From an uncultured Bartonella sp. (lineage in GTDB: Bacteria; Pseudomonadota; Alphaproteobacteria; Rhizobiales; Rhizobiaceae): a stretch of 58,242 nucleotides of DNA. This document shows, piece by piece, positions 1-8,712 of the stretch (its first letter is position 1; every line of letters starts with the position of its first letter). The notes below the pieces were generated by a model. That model made no database searches and was not told where the DNA came from. It worked only from the letters and a program-made list of their open reading frames with translations. Made by a program: the position numbers and the translations under genes. Location of the stretch: assembly GCA_943913205.1 (NCBI GenBank), contig CALTWN010000002.1, positions 1 to 58,242 of the forward strand. Direction: 5' to 3'.

Positions 1-290
1 ATTTTAATATTCATATTCTGAAAAATTAATCCTAAGCTTAATTTAGGGTACTGACCCCAGTCTAATTTATATTCGGCGAAATTATTAAATTTTATGCAAT
101 TAAGAGCAAAATGTAATTCTGTTGAAGCATCAATAATATCTCGTATATTTGCTATCTTTTTCCGCTCTATATAAGAAACATAATCTGAAAAATTTATTAA
201 TCTTAATTCAGGTATAATACGAGATATGTAATGTGCTATAAGACGGGCCTTAACTATCATATTATCGCTGTTGTTTAGTTTATTCTTCAA
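1..290 (-). CDS. Uncharacterised protein downstream of flhB (3' end cut by window edge)
   Basis: Translating the minus strand from about position 290 to the left edge gives about 96 uninterrupted codons, long for such AT-rich DNA. The product contains MIVKARLIAHYISRIIPELR near its start, then a stretch with ERKKIANIRDIIDAS and later LDWGQYPKLSLGL, which looks like a folded soluble domain without a membrane segment. A TTG at 290 has AGGA about nine bases upstream, and an in-frame ATG lies at 260. The gene starts 11 bases after the flhB stop on the same strand, so it is probably the last visible member of the motA-flhB operon. I do not recognise a named domain and give no function. The C-terminus lies outside the window. 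Confidence 0.65.
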   Translation of the reverse strand, partial: MKNKLNNSDNMIVKARLIAHYISRIIPELRLINFSDYVSYIERKKIANIRDIIDASTELHFALNCIKFNNFAEYKLDWGQYPKLSLGLIFQNMNIK

Positions 291-301
291 AGCTATAATT
301 C

Positions 302-1369
302 CTATTTATGCTGCTGATTGATATAGCGTATTATCTCTGCTACAGAATAATAAAATTCTTCTGGTATGATTTGATCTATTTCTACTTTTTTATACAAAGA
401 CCGTGCTAGTTCTACATTTTCAATAATTTCAATATTATGTTCTTTAGCTATCTCTCTAATTTTTAAAGCTATTAGATCTTGACCTTTTGCAATTACTACA
501 GGAGCTATATCTTGGGGTGGACTGTACCGTAAAGCTATTGAAAAATGGGTTGGATTAGTAATTATAACACTTGCTTGTGGCACCTTTTGCAACATGCGAT
601 TTTGACTACGTGAACGCGCTAGTGAACGCATCCTGGCCTTTAGCATAGGATCACCTTCAATTTGCTTATGCTCATCTTTGAGTTCTTGATGCGACATCCT
701 TAAATCACGACGCCATTTTACCCTAGACCATACAATATCAAATGCAGCAATAATAGTTATATATATTAAGATAGTTACAACTAATTTTGATAAATGATCT
801 TTAATATAAACAGGCAAACTTGCTTGATTATACATAAATGCATTAATAAACAAATCCTTATTTTTAAATATAGCAAAATAAACTAAAATAGTAACGCCTA
901 TAAGTTTAGCACTTGTTTTTAAAAACTCAATAAAACCTCTTTTGCTATAAATACGTTTAAAACCGCTAGAAATAGAAATATTAGAAAATTTGGGTTTTAT
1001 ACGCTCTAAAACAAAACGCGGTACATTTTGAAGCATCGATGAACTAAAGCTAGCTACAATAAGTATTATAAAAATAGGACTAAATCCTATACCAATTTTT
1101 ACAAAAATTATTTTTAATAATTCGCCTATATCTTCTGAACTATTAATGTGCCAGTCTTCAACATGTTGCCATATGTTTTTTAAAATATATACAAGTTTTA
1201 TTATACTAGGGGAAATAGCAAAAAAAATAATTATTGTATAGGAAGCTATAGCACCTAATAAAATAACTTCACGGGAAAAAGGTAAGTTACCTTTTTCGAT
1301 AGCTTTAGATACTCTATGTGGAGTAGCTTCGTGAATTTGACTTTCTTTATCTGGCTTTTCTTCTGCCAT
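302..1369 (-). CDS. flhB: Flagellar export apparatus switch protein FlhB
   Basis: FlhB is the export-gate membrane protein that switches the flagellar type III system from rod/hook to filament substrates. The 355-residue product starts with the hydrophilic leader typical of the family and has four hydrophobic segments between about residues 35 and 215. It then has a cytoplasmic domain carrying the autocleavage motif NPTH, followed by the ALRY context expected of FlhB/YscU. The length matches the family. The ATG at 1369 follows fliG by only 17 bases, so the gene belongs to the leftward motA-fliM-fliN-fliG-flhB operon. No odd residues were noted. Confidence 0.97.
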   Translation of the reverse strand: MAEEKPDKESQIHEATPHRVSKAIEKGNLPFSREVILLGAIASYTIIIFFAISPSIIKLVYILKNIWQHVEDWHINSSEDIGELLKIIFVKIGIGFSPIFIILIVASFSSSMLQNVPRFVLERIKPKFSNISISSGFKRIYSKRGFIEFLKTSAKLIGVTILVYFAIFKNKDLFINAFMYNQASLPVYIKDHLSKLVVTILIYITIIAAFDIVWSRVKWRRDLRMSHQELKDEHKQIEGDPMLKARMRSLARSRSQNRMLQKVPQASVIITNPTHFSIALRYSPPQDIAPVVIAKGQDLIALKIREIAKEHNIEIIENVELARSLYKKVEIDQIIPEEFYYSVAEIIRYINQQHK

Positions 1370-1386
1370 ACATACACACTACGAAA

Positions 1387-2430
1387 TTATATTTGTTCTA
1401 TGCTGATAGAACCTTTATCAGATAAATCAATAACTTTTTGGGCTATTCTTCTACGAGCTATAGTTACATTTTCTGGTGCTATATTCTCGTTTCCAGCGTT
1501 AAGCTCAGCTTCTATTAAACGCCTTGTTCTGTGCGATAAAGATTCTAGTACTAATTTTTGAAAGCTTACATCAGTGTCAGCTATAGCTACAATAATCGTA
1601 TTAGCGTCGATGCCATCAAATACTAATAGGCGTGCTTCTTTGCTTAACCGTGGTAAATCTTCAAAAACAAACAAACGATTCTTAATATTAATTAAATCAT
1701 TTTCATCTAAATCTTTAAGATCATTCAACACCTGGGTAATTTGGCCTTTTTCTAAATTATTAAATATACCAGCAACTTGTTTATAATTTGCAGATTGACC
1801 ATTATTAATACGTCTTGAAAGTTTTTTCCTCATAATTTCTTCAATAAGATTTATTGAAGATTTCGAAATATCGCTTAAAACTAAAGTACGTTTAATAATA
1901 TTTGTACGTTCATTTGCAGGAAGAAAAAGAATTAATTTTGAGGCTAAGTCGGAAGGTAGCCTAGAAAAAATATAAGCAAAAATTTGTGGATGTTCATCGG
2001 CAATATAAAAATATAATTTTTCTGGCGTTAGTTGCGTGAGAGCATTCCAAACATTATCTACAATAATATCATCTTCGCTAGTGCACAAAATATCATTTGC
2101 AGATTCTTCACCTAATGTTTCTTTTAATAATGTGCTAAATTGAATACCAGCTTCAGAGAGTACACCACCATCAGCAAAGTTGCTTTCAAACTCTTCTACT
2201 AAACTTTCTAAATCTGCGGCATCAATAACTGGTAAAGTTTGAGCAACGCCATTTAGTAAAGCAAGATCTTCATTACTGAAGTAACGTAAGATAGAAGAAG
2301 CGTGCTCTTTTCCCATAGCTACTAATATAGCTGCAACTTTTTGGCGACGCGTTAGTGAGTTTAATATAGAAGGTTGCTTTTCAGCAATTTGGTTTTCGTC
2401 TTCTTCTATTAAATGTTCTGCTGTAGACAA
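1387..2430 (-). CDS. fliG: Flagellar motor switch protein FliG
   Basis: FliG is the rotor protein of the C-ring that contacts MotA and FliF. The product is 347 residues. An N-terminal domain starts at LTRRQKVAAILVAMG, the middle domain contains the EHPQ signature in ADEHPQIFAYIFSRLPSD, and the C-terminal charged helix holds alternating R, E and D residues around FEDLPRLSKEA. I use the TTG start at 2430 because AGGG lies upstream and the alphaproteobacterial N-terminal extension is retained. The gene sits between fliN and flhB in the same operon with gaps of about 25 and 17 bases. The identification rests on the EHPQ region and on context. Confidence 0.95.
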   Translation of the reverse strand: MSTAEHLIEEDENQIAEKQPSILNSLTRRQKVAAILVAMGKEHASSILRYFSNEDLALLNGVAQTLPVIDAADLESLVEEFESNFADGGVLSEAGIQFSTLLKETLGEESANDILCTSEDDIIVDNVWNALTQLTPEKLYFYIADEHPQIFAYIFSRLPSDLASKLILFLPANERTNIIKRTLVLSDISKSSINLIEEIMRKKLSRRINNGQSANYKQVAGIFNNLEKGQITQVLNDLKDLDENDLINIKNRLFVFEDLPRLSKEARLLVFDGIDANTIIVAIADTDVSFQKLVLESLSHRTRRLIEAELNAGNENIAPENVTIARRRIAQKVIDLSDKGSISIEQI

Positions 2431-2455
2431 GTTCTTAACCCTAAGTGATAATTAA

Positions 2456-2890
2456 TTAGCGCTTATTTAAAATTGAAATCAAGCTTACACCAAACCGAGA
2501 TGGATCATCTTCTACTGGTACAAGCTCACCCTTTGCTATAATACGACCATTGACAACAATATCAACTGGGTCGCCTAATGAAGCATCTAAACTAATAACA
2601 GAACCACGCTTTAGGTTCATCAAAGCTGCAACTGGCATAGTTGTAGATCCTAAAACTATCTGTACATTAACTGGAATATCCATTATTATTTCCTTACTGT
2701 CAGAGTTGGTATTTTGTGTGACACCATATAATCCAGTTGTATTTTCTACTTGATTATTTGAATTAAAATCATTAGCTTGAAAAGCATTTTTAAAAGAATC
2801 GCTTTCCAAGTTCCCAAAAGATGGTGTATTAGGCACAGAGAAGGAAGAAGAGCCTTCTTTGTTTTTATTAGTTTCAAAATTATTAGACAT
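2456..2890 (-). CDS. fliN: Flagellar motor switch protein FliN
   Basis: FliN forms the lower part of the C-ring together with FliM and binds CheY-P and FliH. The roughly 85 C-terminal residues are a clear SpoA/FliN domain: MDIPVNVQIVLGSTTMPVAAL, then RGSVISLDASLGDPVDIVVNG and a closing FGVSLISIL. The first 60 or so residues are low-complexity, rich in N, S and F, as in rhizobial FliN. I choose the ATG at 2890. An in-frame TTG at 2908 would add six residues, and neither has a strong ribosome-binding site. The gene lies between the coiled-coil membrane gene and fliG. Confidence 0.95.
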   Translation of the reverse strand: MSNNFETNKNKEGSSSFSVPNTPSFGNLESDSFKNAFQANDFNSNNQVENTTGLYGVTQNTNSDSKEIIMDIPVNVQIVLGSTTMPVAALMNLKRGSVISLDASLGDPVDIVVNGRIIAKGELVPVEDDPSRFGVSLISILNKR

Positions 2891-2953
2891 GGCTTTATCG
2901 CTTTTCAAAATTATATGTAACTTATATTATATGGAGTATAACTTTTAGAAAGT

Positions 2954-3538
2954 CTATCTTTCCGGTGGTTTATTTGATTTTGTTTCGAATAAAAAAGAAG
3001 ATTCTTTTTTAGGAAACGGTTTGAGGTTTAAAGAAGTTATTGAGTTGCTAATGGGTAGCTTAGAAGGTGTATATGAAGTTTTAGGTGTCTTTTTCAATTT
3101 AAAATCTTCGGATAATTGAGAGGTTGATGTTTCTTTAATACCATATTTTTGATATTTAGGAAGTTTTTCGATTTCTTTTTTTAGTATTTCTATATCGTTT
3201 GAAATTTTAGTTTTTAAATTTTCTACCTCTGTGTAGGATTCTTTTAAAATTGTATGTCTAGCTTCCATATGGGCAATTAAATTATTAATATTCTTTTTAA
3301 CTTTATTGGTTTCACTTAAACGGGCTTCGAGTTTAAGTCCTTCCTCGCGTATATGTTGGTATTGTTCTAGTAAAGATTCTCTTATTTTTTCTAAGTTAAA
3401 ACCAGAGGATTTTAGTTCCTTAGCTAAATCTCTTCCCAATGTTATAGCATTTGTTAATTTACGCGCCACTAAAATAACTATTGTAGCAGCGCCAATAACA
3501 GTTAACATACAAATTATATCAACAATAAGGACGTTCAT
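2954..3538 (-). CDS. Membrane-anchored coiled-coil protein of the flagellar operon (DUF6468-like?)
   Basis: The 194-residue product has one N-terminal membrane segment (about residues 4-24, MLTVIGAATIVILVA). About 100 residues of heptad-like coiled coil follow (LAKELKSSGFNLEKIRESL, then EARLSETNKVKKNINNLIAHM). The C-terminal tail is polar, Ser/Pro/Lys-rich and probably disordered. AAAGGTGAT lies directly before the ATG at 3538, a good ribosome-binding site. It sits 11 bases after fliM and just before fliN, so it is co-expressed with the C-ring. The layout resembles the DUF6468 proteins found near fliM/motE in some Alphaproteobacteria, but that is from memory. FliO would be an alternative by position, yet FliO lacks a long coiled coil. 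The function is unknown, perhaps a rotor or stator accessory. Confidence 0.8.
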   Translation of the reverse strand: MNVLIVDIICMLTVIGAATIVILVARKLTNAITLGRDLAKELKSSGFNLEKIRESLLEQYQHIREEGLKLEARLSETNKVKKNINNLIAHMEARHTILKESYTEVENLKTKISNDIEILKKEIEKLPKYQKYGIKETSTSQLSEDFKLKKTPKTSYTPSKLPISNSITSLNLKPFPKKESSFLFETKSNKPPER

Positions 3539-3549
3539 GATATCACCTT

Positions 3550-4506
3550 TTAATTTTCGCGTCCAACAAGCTGATCTATTTTAACCGAGTAATTTTTTCC
3601 GATCCTTCCCAAAGAACCAGTATATAAAAGTTTATCTGGTGTCGCTACATTAACACGGCTAAAAGCATTAAATGGCAAAGCAAGGTTTTGACCAATTTTT
3701 AGGTCGGCAAGGCTATTTAACGAAACTTCGCCTAAAGAAATATATGCCTGTATGCGCATATCAGTAGACTTAATTTCTTTTTGCAAAGAATTGCGCCAAA
3801 TAGGGTCAATTTGCGTTAAGTCTGAATTTAAATAATTATCCGCAACTTCTTCTAACATTTCATAGCATTTATGGGGGGCTAAAATATACATAGAAGCTGT
3901 GCAATCGCCGATTGTAACTTTAAATTCTATTTTATACATAGAAGTTGGCAAACTTGTTTCTTCAAATAGCTTGTTAGCCGAAACCCCCATTTTATAGATG
4001 AGATGAGAATTATCAACAACATTTAATCTTTTATTAAAAAGACTAGCTAAACTTTTGCTCGCTTCTGTTATAGTCATCTTTTCTCCTATACTTAGCTTCT
4101 GAGTTTTTCTAGAAGTTAATTTAGGAGCAGGGGCGCCGTAAAATGCGTCAACCATAAAACCAATAAAGCTTTCTTTAAATACAAAAAATACTTTGCCGCC
4201 CCAGCCCTCAGATGTAAACAAACAAAGATAGTCATTATCTGCTAAATCATCCTTGGTAGTACTATTATCTATATTAGTTAAGTCGCCAGTTTCTGCAATA
4301 ATTTCTTTATTTATAAAGTTAGATAATGTATCGCCAAAAGATTTTGAAATATAATTAAAAAAATGGCGAAGTTTGGTTATATCCGCTGTATTGGAGTTAT
4401 TAGGGCTAGTTAAAAAATCGCTAATTATAGTAGATACAGGCTGCCCATTCACAGTTTTGTTTAAACTGCGATGATAAGCATTATTAAATTTTGTATCTTT
4501 CGTCAT
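3550..4506 (-). CDS. fliM: Flagellar motor switch protein FliM
   Basis: FliM links FliG to FliN in the C-ring and receives CheY-P. The 318-residue product has a long, divergent N-terminal half. Its middle domain includes EGWGGKVFFVFKESFIGFMVDAFYG, and its C-terminal SpoA domain has RIQAYISLGEVSLNSLADLK followed by LPFNAFSRVNVATPDKLLYTGSLGR. That C-terminal pattern is characteristic of FliM. The N-terminal CheY-binding peptide is not obvious, as in other rhizobial FliM. The gene follows motA by 37 bases and precedes the coiled-coil gene by 11. Confidence 0.93.
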   Translation of the reverse strand: MTKDTKFNNAYHRSLNKTVNGQPVSTIISDFLTSPNNSNTADITKLRHFFNYISKSFGDTLSNFINKEIIAETGDLTNIDNSTTKDDLADNDYLCLFTSEGWGGKVFFVFKESFIGFMVDAFYGAPAPKLTSRKTQKLSIGEKMTITEASKSLASLFNKRLNVVDNSHLIYKMGVSANKLFEETSLPTSMYKIEFKVTIGDCTASMYILAPHKCYEMLEEVADNYLNSDLTQIDPIWRNSLQKEIKSTDMRIQAYISLGEVSLNSLADLKIGQNLALPFNAFSRVNVATPDKLLYTGSLGRIGKNYSVKIDQLVGREN

Positions 4507-4543
4507 TTTCTACTACCTTAACCACAGTTACCTTGTTTAAACC

Positions 4544-5404
4544 TTAAGCGCCGTTAGAGGCAATAGCATCTCTTTCAACTATATTAATAGATGGGCGATA
4601 TTTTTCTGGAATGGTTTTCCTACCATACTCAAGAGCTATTTGCGGCATAGAACCATTCATATAAGCTAATAAAGTTTGTTTTGTAGCTACAAATAAACGA
4701 ATTTTCTGCTCTCTTACATATTTTAACTGTACCGCTAGAGGAGCGATCATGGCGTAAGCAAAAAACACCCCAGCAAAAGTACCGATAAGAGCGGCGCCAA
4801 TAAAATGTCCAAGTATTTCAGGATTAACATTAAGGTTTGTAAGAGCTCTTATAATACCAAGTACGGCTGCGACAATACCCAAAGCTGGCAAGCTATCAGC
4901 CATAGTTTGTAAAGCATGATAAGGTTTTTGCCAGTCATTATTTATTGTTTCTATTTCTTCATCCATTAGTGCTTCAACCTCAAAAGAACGCGCACTTCCC
5001 ATAATTATTAAACGACAATAATCACATATAAAAGCTAATAACATTTTATCATCTAATATGTCAGGATATCTTTGAAATATAACAGAATTAGTTGGGTTGT
5101 CAATATGATCTTCGACCTCCGCCATAGGCTTAGACCGCATTTCACGCATAAGAGAATATAGAGCTCCAAAAACCGCTATATAGTGACGTTGATGTGGAAC
5201 CCTATTAAAGAAGGCCTCTATTATAGCTTTTAATGTATCAGAAAGTACATAAAACGGATTGGCAATGATTAATGTTCCTATAGCTGAACCTAACAATATT
5301 ACGTATTCGGAAGGCGCCATCAACGTGCTTAGACTACATCCCATGTAGGCGAAGCCGCCTAAAATAGATGAAAGCGCTATAATTAAACCTAAAACAATAT
5401 TCAA
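4544..5404 (-). CDS. motA: Flagellar motor stator protein MotA
   Basis: MotA, with MotB, forms the proton channel of the stator and pushes on FliG. The 286-residue product has four membrane segments, at about residues 3-25, 32-50, 170-190 and 203-225. The large cytoplasmic loop is typical of the family. The loop between TM3 and TM4 and the motifs PALGIVAAVLGI and ALIGTFAGVFFAYAMIAPLA match MotA. I choose the TTG at 5404 because GGAGAG lies seven bases upstream and MNIVLGLIIALSS aligns with the rhizobial N-terminus. It is the first gene of the leftward operon. Its partner motB lies more than 12 kb away on the other strand. Confidence 0.97.
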   Translation of the reverse strand: MNIVLGLIIALSSILGGFAYMGCSLSTLMAPSEYVILLGSAIGTLIIANPFYVLSDTLKAIIEAFFNRVPHQRHYIAVFGALYSLMREMRSKPMAEVEDHIDNPTNSVIFQRYPDILDDKMLLAFICDYCRLIIMGSARSFEVEALMDEEIETINNDWQKPYHALQTMADSLPALGIVAAVLGIIRALTNLNVNPEILGHFIGAALIGTFAGVFFAYAMIAPLAVQLKYVREQKIRLFVATKQTLLAYMNGSMPQIALEYGRKTIPEKYRPSINIVERDAIASNGA

Positions 5405-5692
5405 AACTCAACTCTCCATTACAAATTTTACAAAAGGGCTCTATGTCAACATACAATCATACTATAGTTAATCAAAGAAAAAAAGCCTATAATGCGAATT
5501 ACTATACACCAGTAAACAGCATTTTACTTATATTAACTTGCATTAAGCTGTTCTAAATAGGTTTTTTAATTATTGATAAAAACATTATTGTATTTTAGTA
5601 ATACCTATTTGATACATATTTTAAACTTTTTTCTCTTTTAAACTTTTTGTAAGTATGTTATTATAATGGTAAATAGTTAATAGGATTGTGTT
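5405..5692 (+). other. Divergent intergenic region between motA and the DUF1217 gene
   Basis: These 288 bases hold no ORF of note and must contain the promoters of both the leftward motA operon and the rightward DUF1217-flgF-fliI series. On the plus strand a perfect TATAAT lies at 5662-5667, about 25 bases before the DUF1217 start, and AGGA of the ribosome-binding site precedes the ATG, but no good -35 is seen at 17 bases. On the minus strand TTGACA occurs at 5449-5444, with no convincing -10 partner. Both could be activator-dependent promoters. The assignment is inference from sequence only. Confidence 0.4.
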
Positions 5693-6484
5693 ATGGTCAG
5701 TGCATTATTTGAATATCACTCAGTTGTACGTAATTTTGAAAAAATGTTGGCTAATGTTAATAAGCAGGCAATAGCGAAACGTGAGACGGAGTATTATAAA
5801 AATAACATTAAGAACGTAAAAACGGTTGATGATTTGCTCAATAATAGCAGATTATATCGTTATGTAATGCAGGCTTATGGCTTGGATGATGTTATTTACG
5901 CAAAAGGTATGGTGCGCAAGCTTTTAACAGATGCTGATTATGCGGCGCGTATAAAAGATCCTAAATTTCAAAAATTGTCTGAAAATTTTAACTTTATAAC
6001 TTTTAAGGATAAAGCCACTTCATTTTCAGGTGCTACTAAAGAAACAGTTGAACGTTATAAGGAAATGGCGTTAGAGCGCCAAGTTGGTAAGGTGAATGAT
6101 GCTGCCCGTCAAGGTTTATACTTTAATAGGCGCATAAAAGAGCTTATGGAAGACAAAAAAATTACTAAGACCAGTTGGCCTTATGTTTTATTAGCAGATA
6201 AAACCTTGTCGAAAATGATTTTTAAGGCTTTAGGAATGCCTGATAGTATCCAGGCTGCTAATGTTGATGCAAAGGCGCAGTTGCTTGTAAAGCATTTTAG
6301 TTTCAAGGATCTCACAGATGATAGTTTGCGTGAAAAAATTGTTTCTCGAGCTTTAGTGCATTATGATATGCAGAATGGATCTCAAAATATGAGCGCAGGG
6401 GCTGCTGCATTGAAAATTTTAAAAGGTTGTAATACTTCAAATTTTACGTCTAGCCTTATAAATTTACGCTATGGCGGGCGGTAG
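5693..6484 (+). CDS. DUF1217 domain protein of the flagellar cluster
   Basis: The product is 263 residues, soluble and rich in helix. Its N-terminal half (YYKNNIKNVKTVDDLLNNSR, LYRYVMQAYGLDDVIYAKGM, LLTDADYAARIKDPKFQKLS) fits the DUF1217 domain as I remember it. That domain is repeated in some rhizobial homologues and typically sits just upstream of flgF. The start ATG has AGGA about eight bases upstream and a TATAAT 25 bases upstream, so it begins the rightward operon. No signal peptide is visible. Its function is not established. Its constant location with rod genes suggests a role in flagellar assembly, which is inference. Confidence 0.85.
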   Translation: MVSALFEYHSVVRNFEKMLANVNKQAIAKRETEYYKNNIKNVKTVDDLLNNSRLYRYVMQAYGLDDVIYAKGMVRKLLTDADYAARIKDPKFQKLSENFNFITFKDKATSFSGATKETVERYKEMALERQVGKVNDAARQGLYFNRRIKELMEDKKITKTSWPYVLLADKTLSKMIFKALGMPDSIQAANVDAKAQLLVKHFSFKDLTDDSLREKIVSRALVHYDMQNGSQNMSAGAAALKILKGCNTSNFTSSLINLRYGGR

Positions 6485-6559
6485 CATTATTATATTGCAA
6501 GTTTAAGGTAAGTTATTTAGCTTAATATGTAATTAATTATAATGTAGTAGGCGAGTTAT

Positions 6560-7300
6560 ATGGTTCAGAATTCAATATATGTTGGTGTTTCTGGTCAGCT
6601 AAGTTTAGCTAGGCGAATGGATGCTCTGGCCCAAAATATGGCTAATGTTAATACCGCCGGCTTTAGAGCTCAGGGTTTAAAATTTGATCAGCTTTTATCT
6701 AAGCGAGCTGTTAACCATGGTGATAGGCCTAGCTTTGTTAGCGCTGGTAGCAGCTATATTGATACAAGGCCTGGCAATATTACAAAAACATCTAACCCTT
6801 TTGATATAGCTATAATAGATACGAAGGCTTGGCTTTCTATACAAACCCCAACGGGGGTGGCTTATAGTCGTGATGGACGCATGAATATGACCCCAGATGG
6901 GCAGCTTGTTTCGATTAAAGGCTATGCCTATTTAGATCAAAGTGGTGCTCCTATTCAGTTGAATCCAAAAGGTGGCGCTCCTGTAATTAAGCCAGACGGA
7001 ACGATTTATCAGGGCGATCGTCCCGTAGGAGTTTTGGGGTTGTTTCAATTCCCAGATGATACGAAATTGAGTTATGCTCCTAATTCTTCTGTTGTGGGTG
7101 ATAAAGCGCCCCTGCCAATAGATGATAGGAGCTCGACAAAAATTTCACAAGGTTTTATAGAAGGATCAAATGTTAATGGTATAACAGAGATGACTAATCT
7201 TATTTCGGTAACACGCGCATTTGAGCAAATGGAATCTTTATTGAAAACGCAAGAAGATGAGCATTTGGAAGCTATAAAAACTCTTGGTAATGTAAATTAG
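6560..7300 (+). CDS. flgF: Flagellar basal-body rod protein FlgF
   Basis: FlgF is a proximal rod subunit exported by the flagellar type III system. The 246-residue product has the N-terminal rod signature LARRMDALAQNMANVNTAGF, the central FDIAIIDTKAWLSIQTPTG segment shared by FlgF and FlgG, and the C-terminal coiled-coil helix EMTNLISVTRAFEQMESLL. The AIIDTKAW variant of the usual DIAI.G.GFF pattern, together with the length, separates FlgF from FlgG, which is encoded at 9920. A TATAAT at 6538-6543 upstream of the ATG may be an additional promoter. Confidence 0.95.
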   Translation: MVQNSIYVGVSGQLSLARRMDALAQNMANVNTAGFRAQGLKFDQLLSKRAVNHGDRPSFVSAGSSYIDTRPGNITKTSNPFDIAIIDTKAWLSIQTPTGVAYSRDGRMNMTPDGQLVSIKGYAYLDQSGAPIQLNPKGGAPVIKPDGTIYQGDRPVGVLGLFQFPDDTKLSYAPNSSVVGDKAPLPIDDRSSTKISQGFIEGSNVNGITEMTNLISVTRAFEQMESLLKTQEDEHLEAIKTLGNVN

Positions 7301-7320
7301 TTGGTGGCTGGTATAGCATA

Positions 7321-8649
7321 GTGAAAAATACCAAGCTAGATAATTTAGTAGATTTTTCAAAAAATTTTATTGATAAACCTATGGTCCATGAGGGTGGCAT
7401 TGTAACTGGAGTGGCTCGTGATGCTATAACTATACGTGGCCTTTCTGAGAAGGTTAGTATTGGTTACCAAGTTGTTATTCATACAGCTCATGGCAGGCTT
7501 CGTGCTGAAGTTATTAGAGTAGATGAAGAAGCTATATTAGTAAAGCCATTTAATGATACAATTCAGCCAGTTTTAGATGATTATGTTTTTGTGGCTGGTA
7601 GTTTATGCTTTTGGCCAGATATTTCTTGGTGTGGCCGTGTCATTAATGCCTTGGCTGCACCTCTTGACGGTTTAGGCGACCTTAAGCTAGGTGAGAAAAG
7701 TTTTTTTGTAGATACATATGCAGCGCCTGCTATGCAAAGAAACCGCGTAGGTAACATGTTGTCTACAGGGGTTAAGGTGATAGATATTTTCACACCTCTT
7801 TGTTTTGGTCAACGTATAGGGATTTTCGCTGGATCGGGGGTGGGAAAATCAACGCTTTTAGCGATGATGACCCAAACAGAAGCATTTGACGTGGTTGTTT
7901 TAGCGCTAACAGGCGAGCGTGGACGCGAGGTGCGCGATATGCTTGATGATACGCTTAAGGGCAGATCAGACAAGGTTATAACTGTTGTTTCTACCGGCGA
8001 TGAGAGCGCTATGATGCGGCGGTTAGCGCCTGTAACAGCAACCACTATAGCTGAAGCTTTTAGTGAGCAAGGAAAAAATGTATTACTTATTGTAGATTCA
8101 ATAACGCGATATGCTTTAGGAGCACGTGAAATTGCTATAGCTGCCCAAGAACCGCCAGTTGCGCGGGGGTATCCTCCGAGCGTTTTTAGCCAGATGTCTC
8201 GTCTTTTAGAAAGAGCTGGTCCCGGCACAAAAAACGGCGGCTCTATTACTGGTGTATATTCAGTTTTAGTGGATGGCGATGATCATAATGACCCAGTTTC
8301 TGATTCCATCAGAGGTATTTTAGATGGACATATAGTTTTAGATAGGTCTATTGCTGCACAAGGACGCTTTCCAGCTGTTAATATACCTGCTTCAATATCT
8401 CGTTTGGCAAGAGAATGTTGGTCTGCGGAACAAAAAAAATTAGTGCAAAGTTTTAAAGAAATGATAGTTGCCTATGAAGACAGCAAAGATTTACGCGCTA
8501 TGGGGGTATATAAGCCCGGCGGGGATATCTTGCTGGATAAAGCTATTGATGTAGTTCCATTGCTATATGAAGCGTTGCAGCAAGATATTGATAGTCCTAA
8601 AGTAGAAGATCCATATGCAGCAGTAGCAAGCAAGTTACGGAGTGAATAA
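7321..8649 (+). CDS. fliI: Flagellum-specific ATPase FliI
   Basis: FliI is the hexameric ATPase that unfolds and delivers export substrates together with FliH. The 442-residue product has the Walker A motif GSGVGKST at about residue 175, the F1-ATPase-like segment ALTGERGREVRDML, and a Walker B region ending LLIVDSITRYALGAREIA. It also carries PPVARGYPPSVFSQMSRLLE, which is diagnostic of the flagellar/T3SS ATPase family. The start is GTG at 7321, with only a weak ribosome-binding site, 20 bases after flgF. No fliJ is recognisable downstream. Confidence 0.97.
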   Translation: MKNTKLDNLVDFSKNFIDKPMVHEGGIVTGVARDAITIRGLSEKVSIGYQVVIHTAHGRLRAEVIRVDEEAILVKPFNDTIQPVLDDYVFVAGSLCFWPDISWCGRVINALAAPLDGLGDLKLGEKSFFVDTYAAPAMQRNRVGNMLSTGVKVIDIFTPLCFGQRIGIFAGSGVGKSTLLAMMTQTEAFDVVVLALTGERGREVRDMLDDTLKGRSDKVITVVSTGDESAMMRRLAPVTATTIAEAFSEQGKNVLLIVDSITRYALGAREIAIAAQEPPVARGYPPSVFSQMSRLLERAGPGTKNGGSITGVYSVLVDGDDHNDPVSDSIRGILDGHIVLDRSIAAQGRFPAVNIPASISRLARECWSAEQKKLVQSFKEMIVAYEDSKDLRAMGVYKPGGDILLDKAIDVVPLLYEALQQDIDSPKVEDPYAAVASKLRSE

Positions 8650-8712
8650 AACATGTTACGAACAGTCTCGCGCAAGATTCTTTTACTATTATTACGGCCA
8701 AGGGGAGTTTAG

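Noticed and set aside
2954..3538. FliO identity for the gene between fliM and fliN
   Set aside because: FliO has a short cytoplasmic domain, whereas this protein has a long coiled coil and disordered tail, and FliO often is not detectable in Rhizobiales.
7809..8228. 139-codon frame on the minus strand within fliI
   Set aside because: It is fully antisense to the highly conserved fliI core and shows no domain.
8653..8712. 19-codon ORF between fliI and flgB
   Set aside because: It is too short, has no ribosome-binding site, and its end carries the flgB ribosome-binding site.
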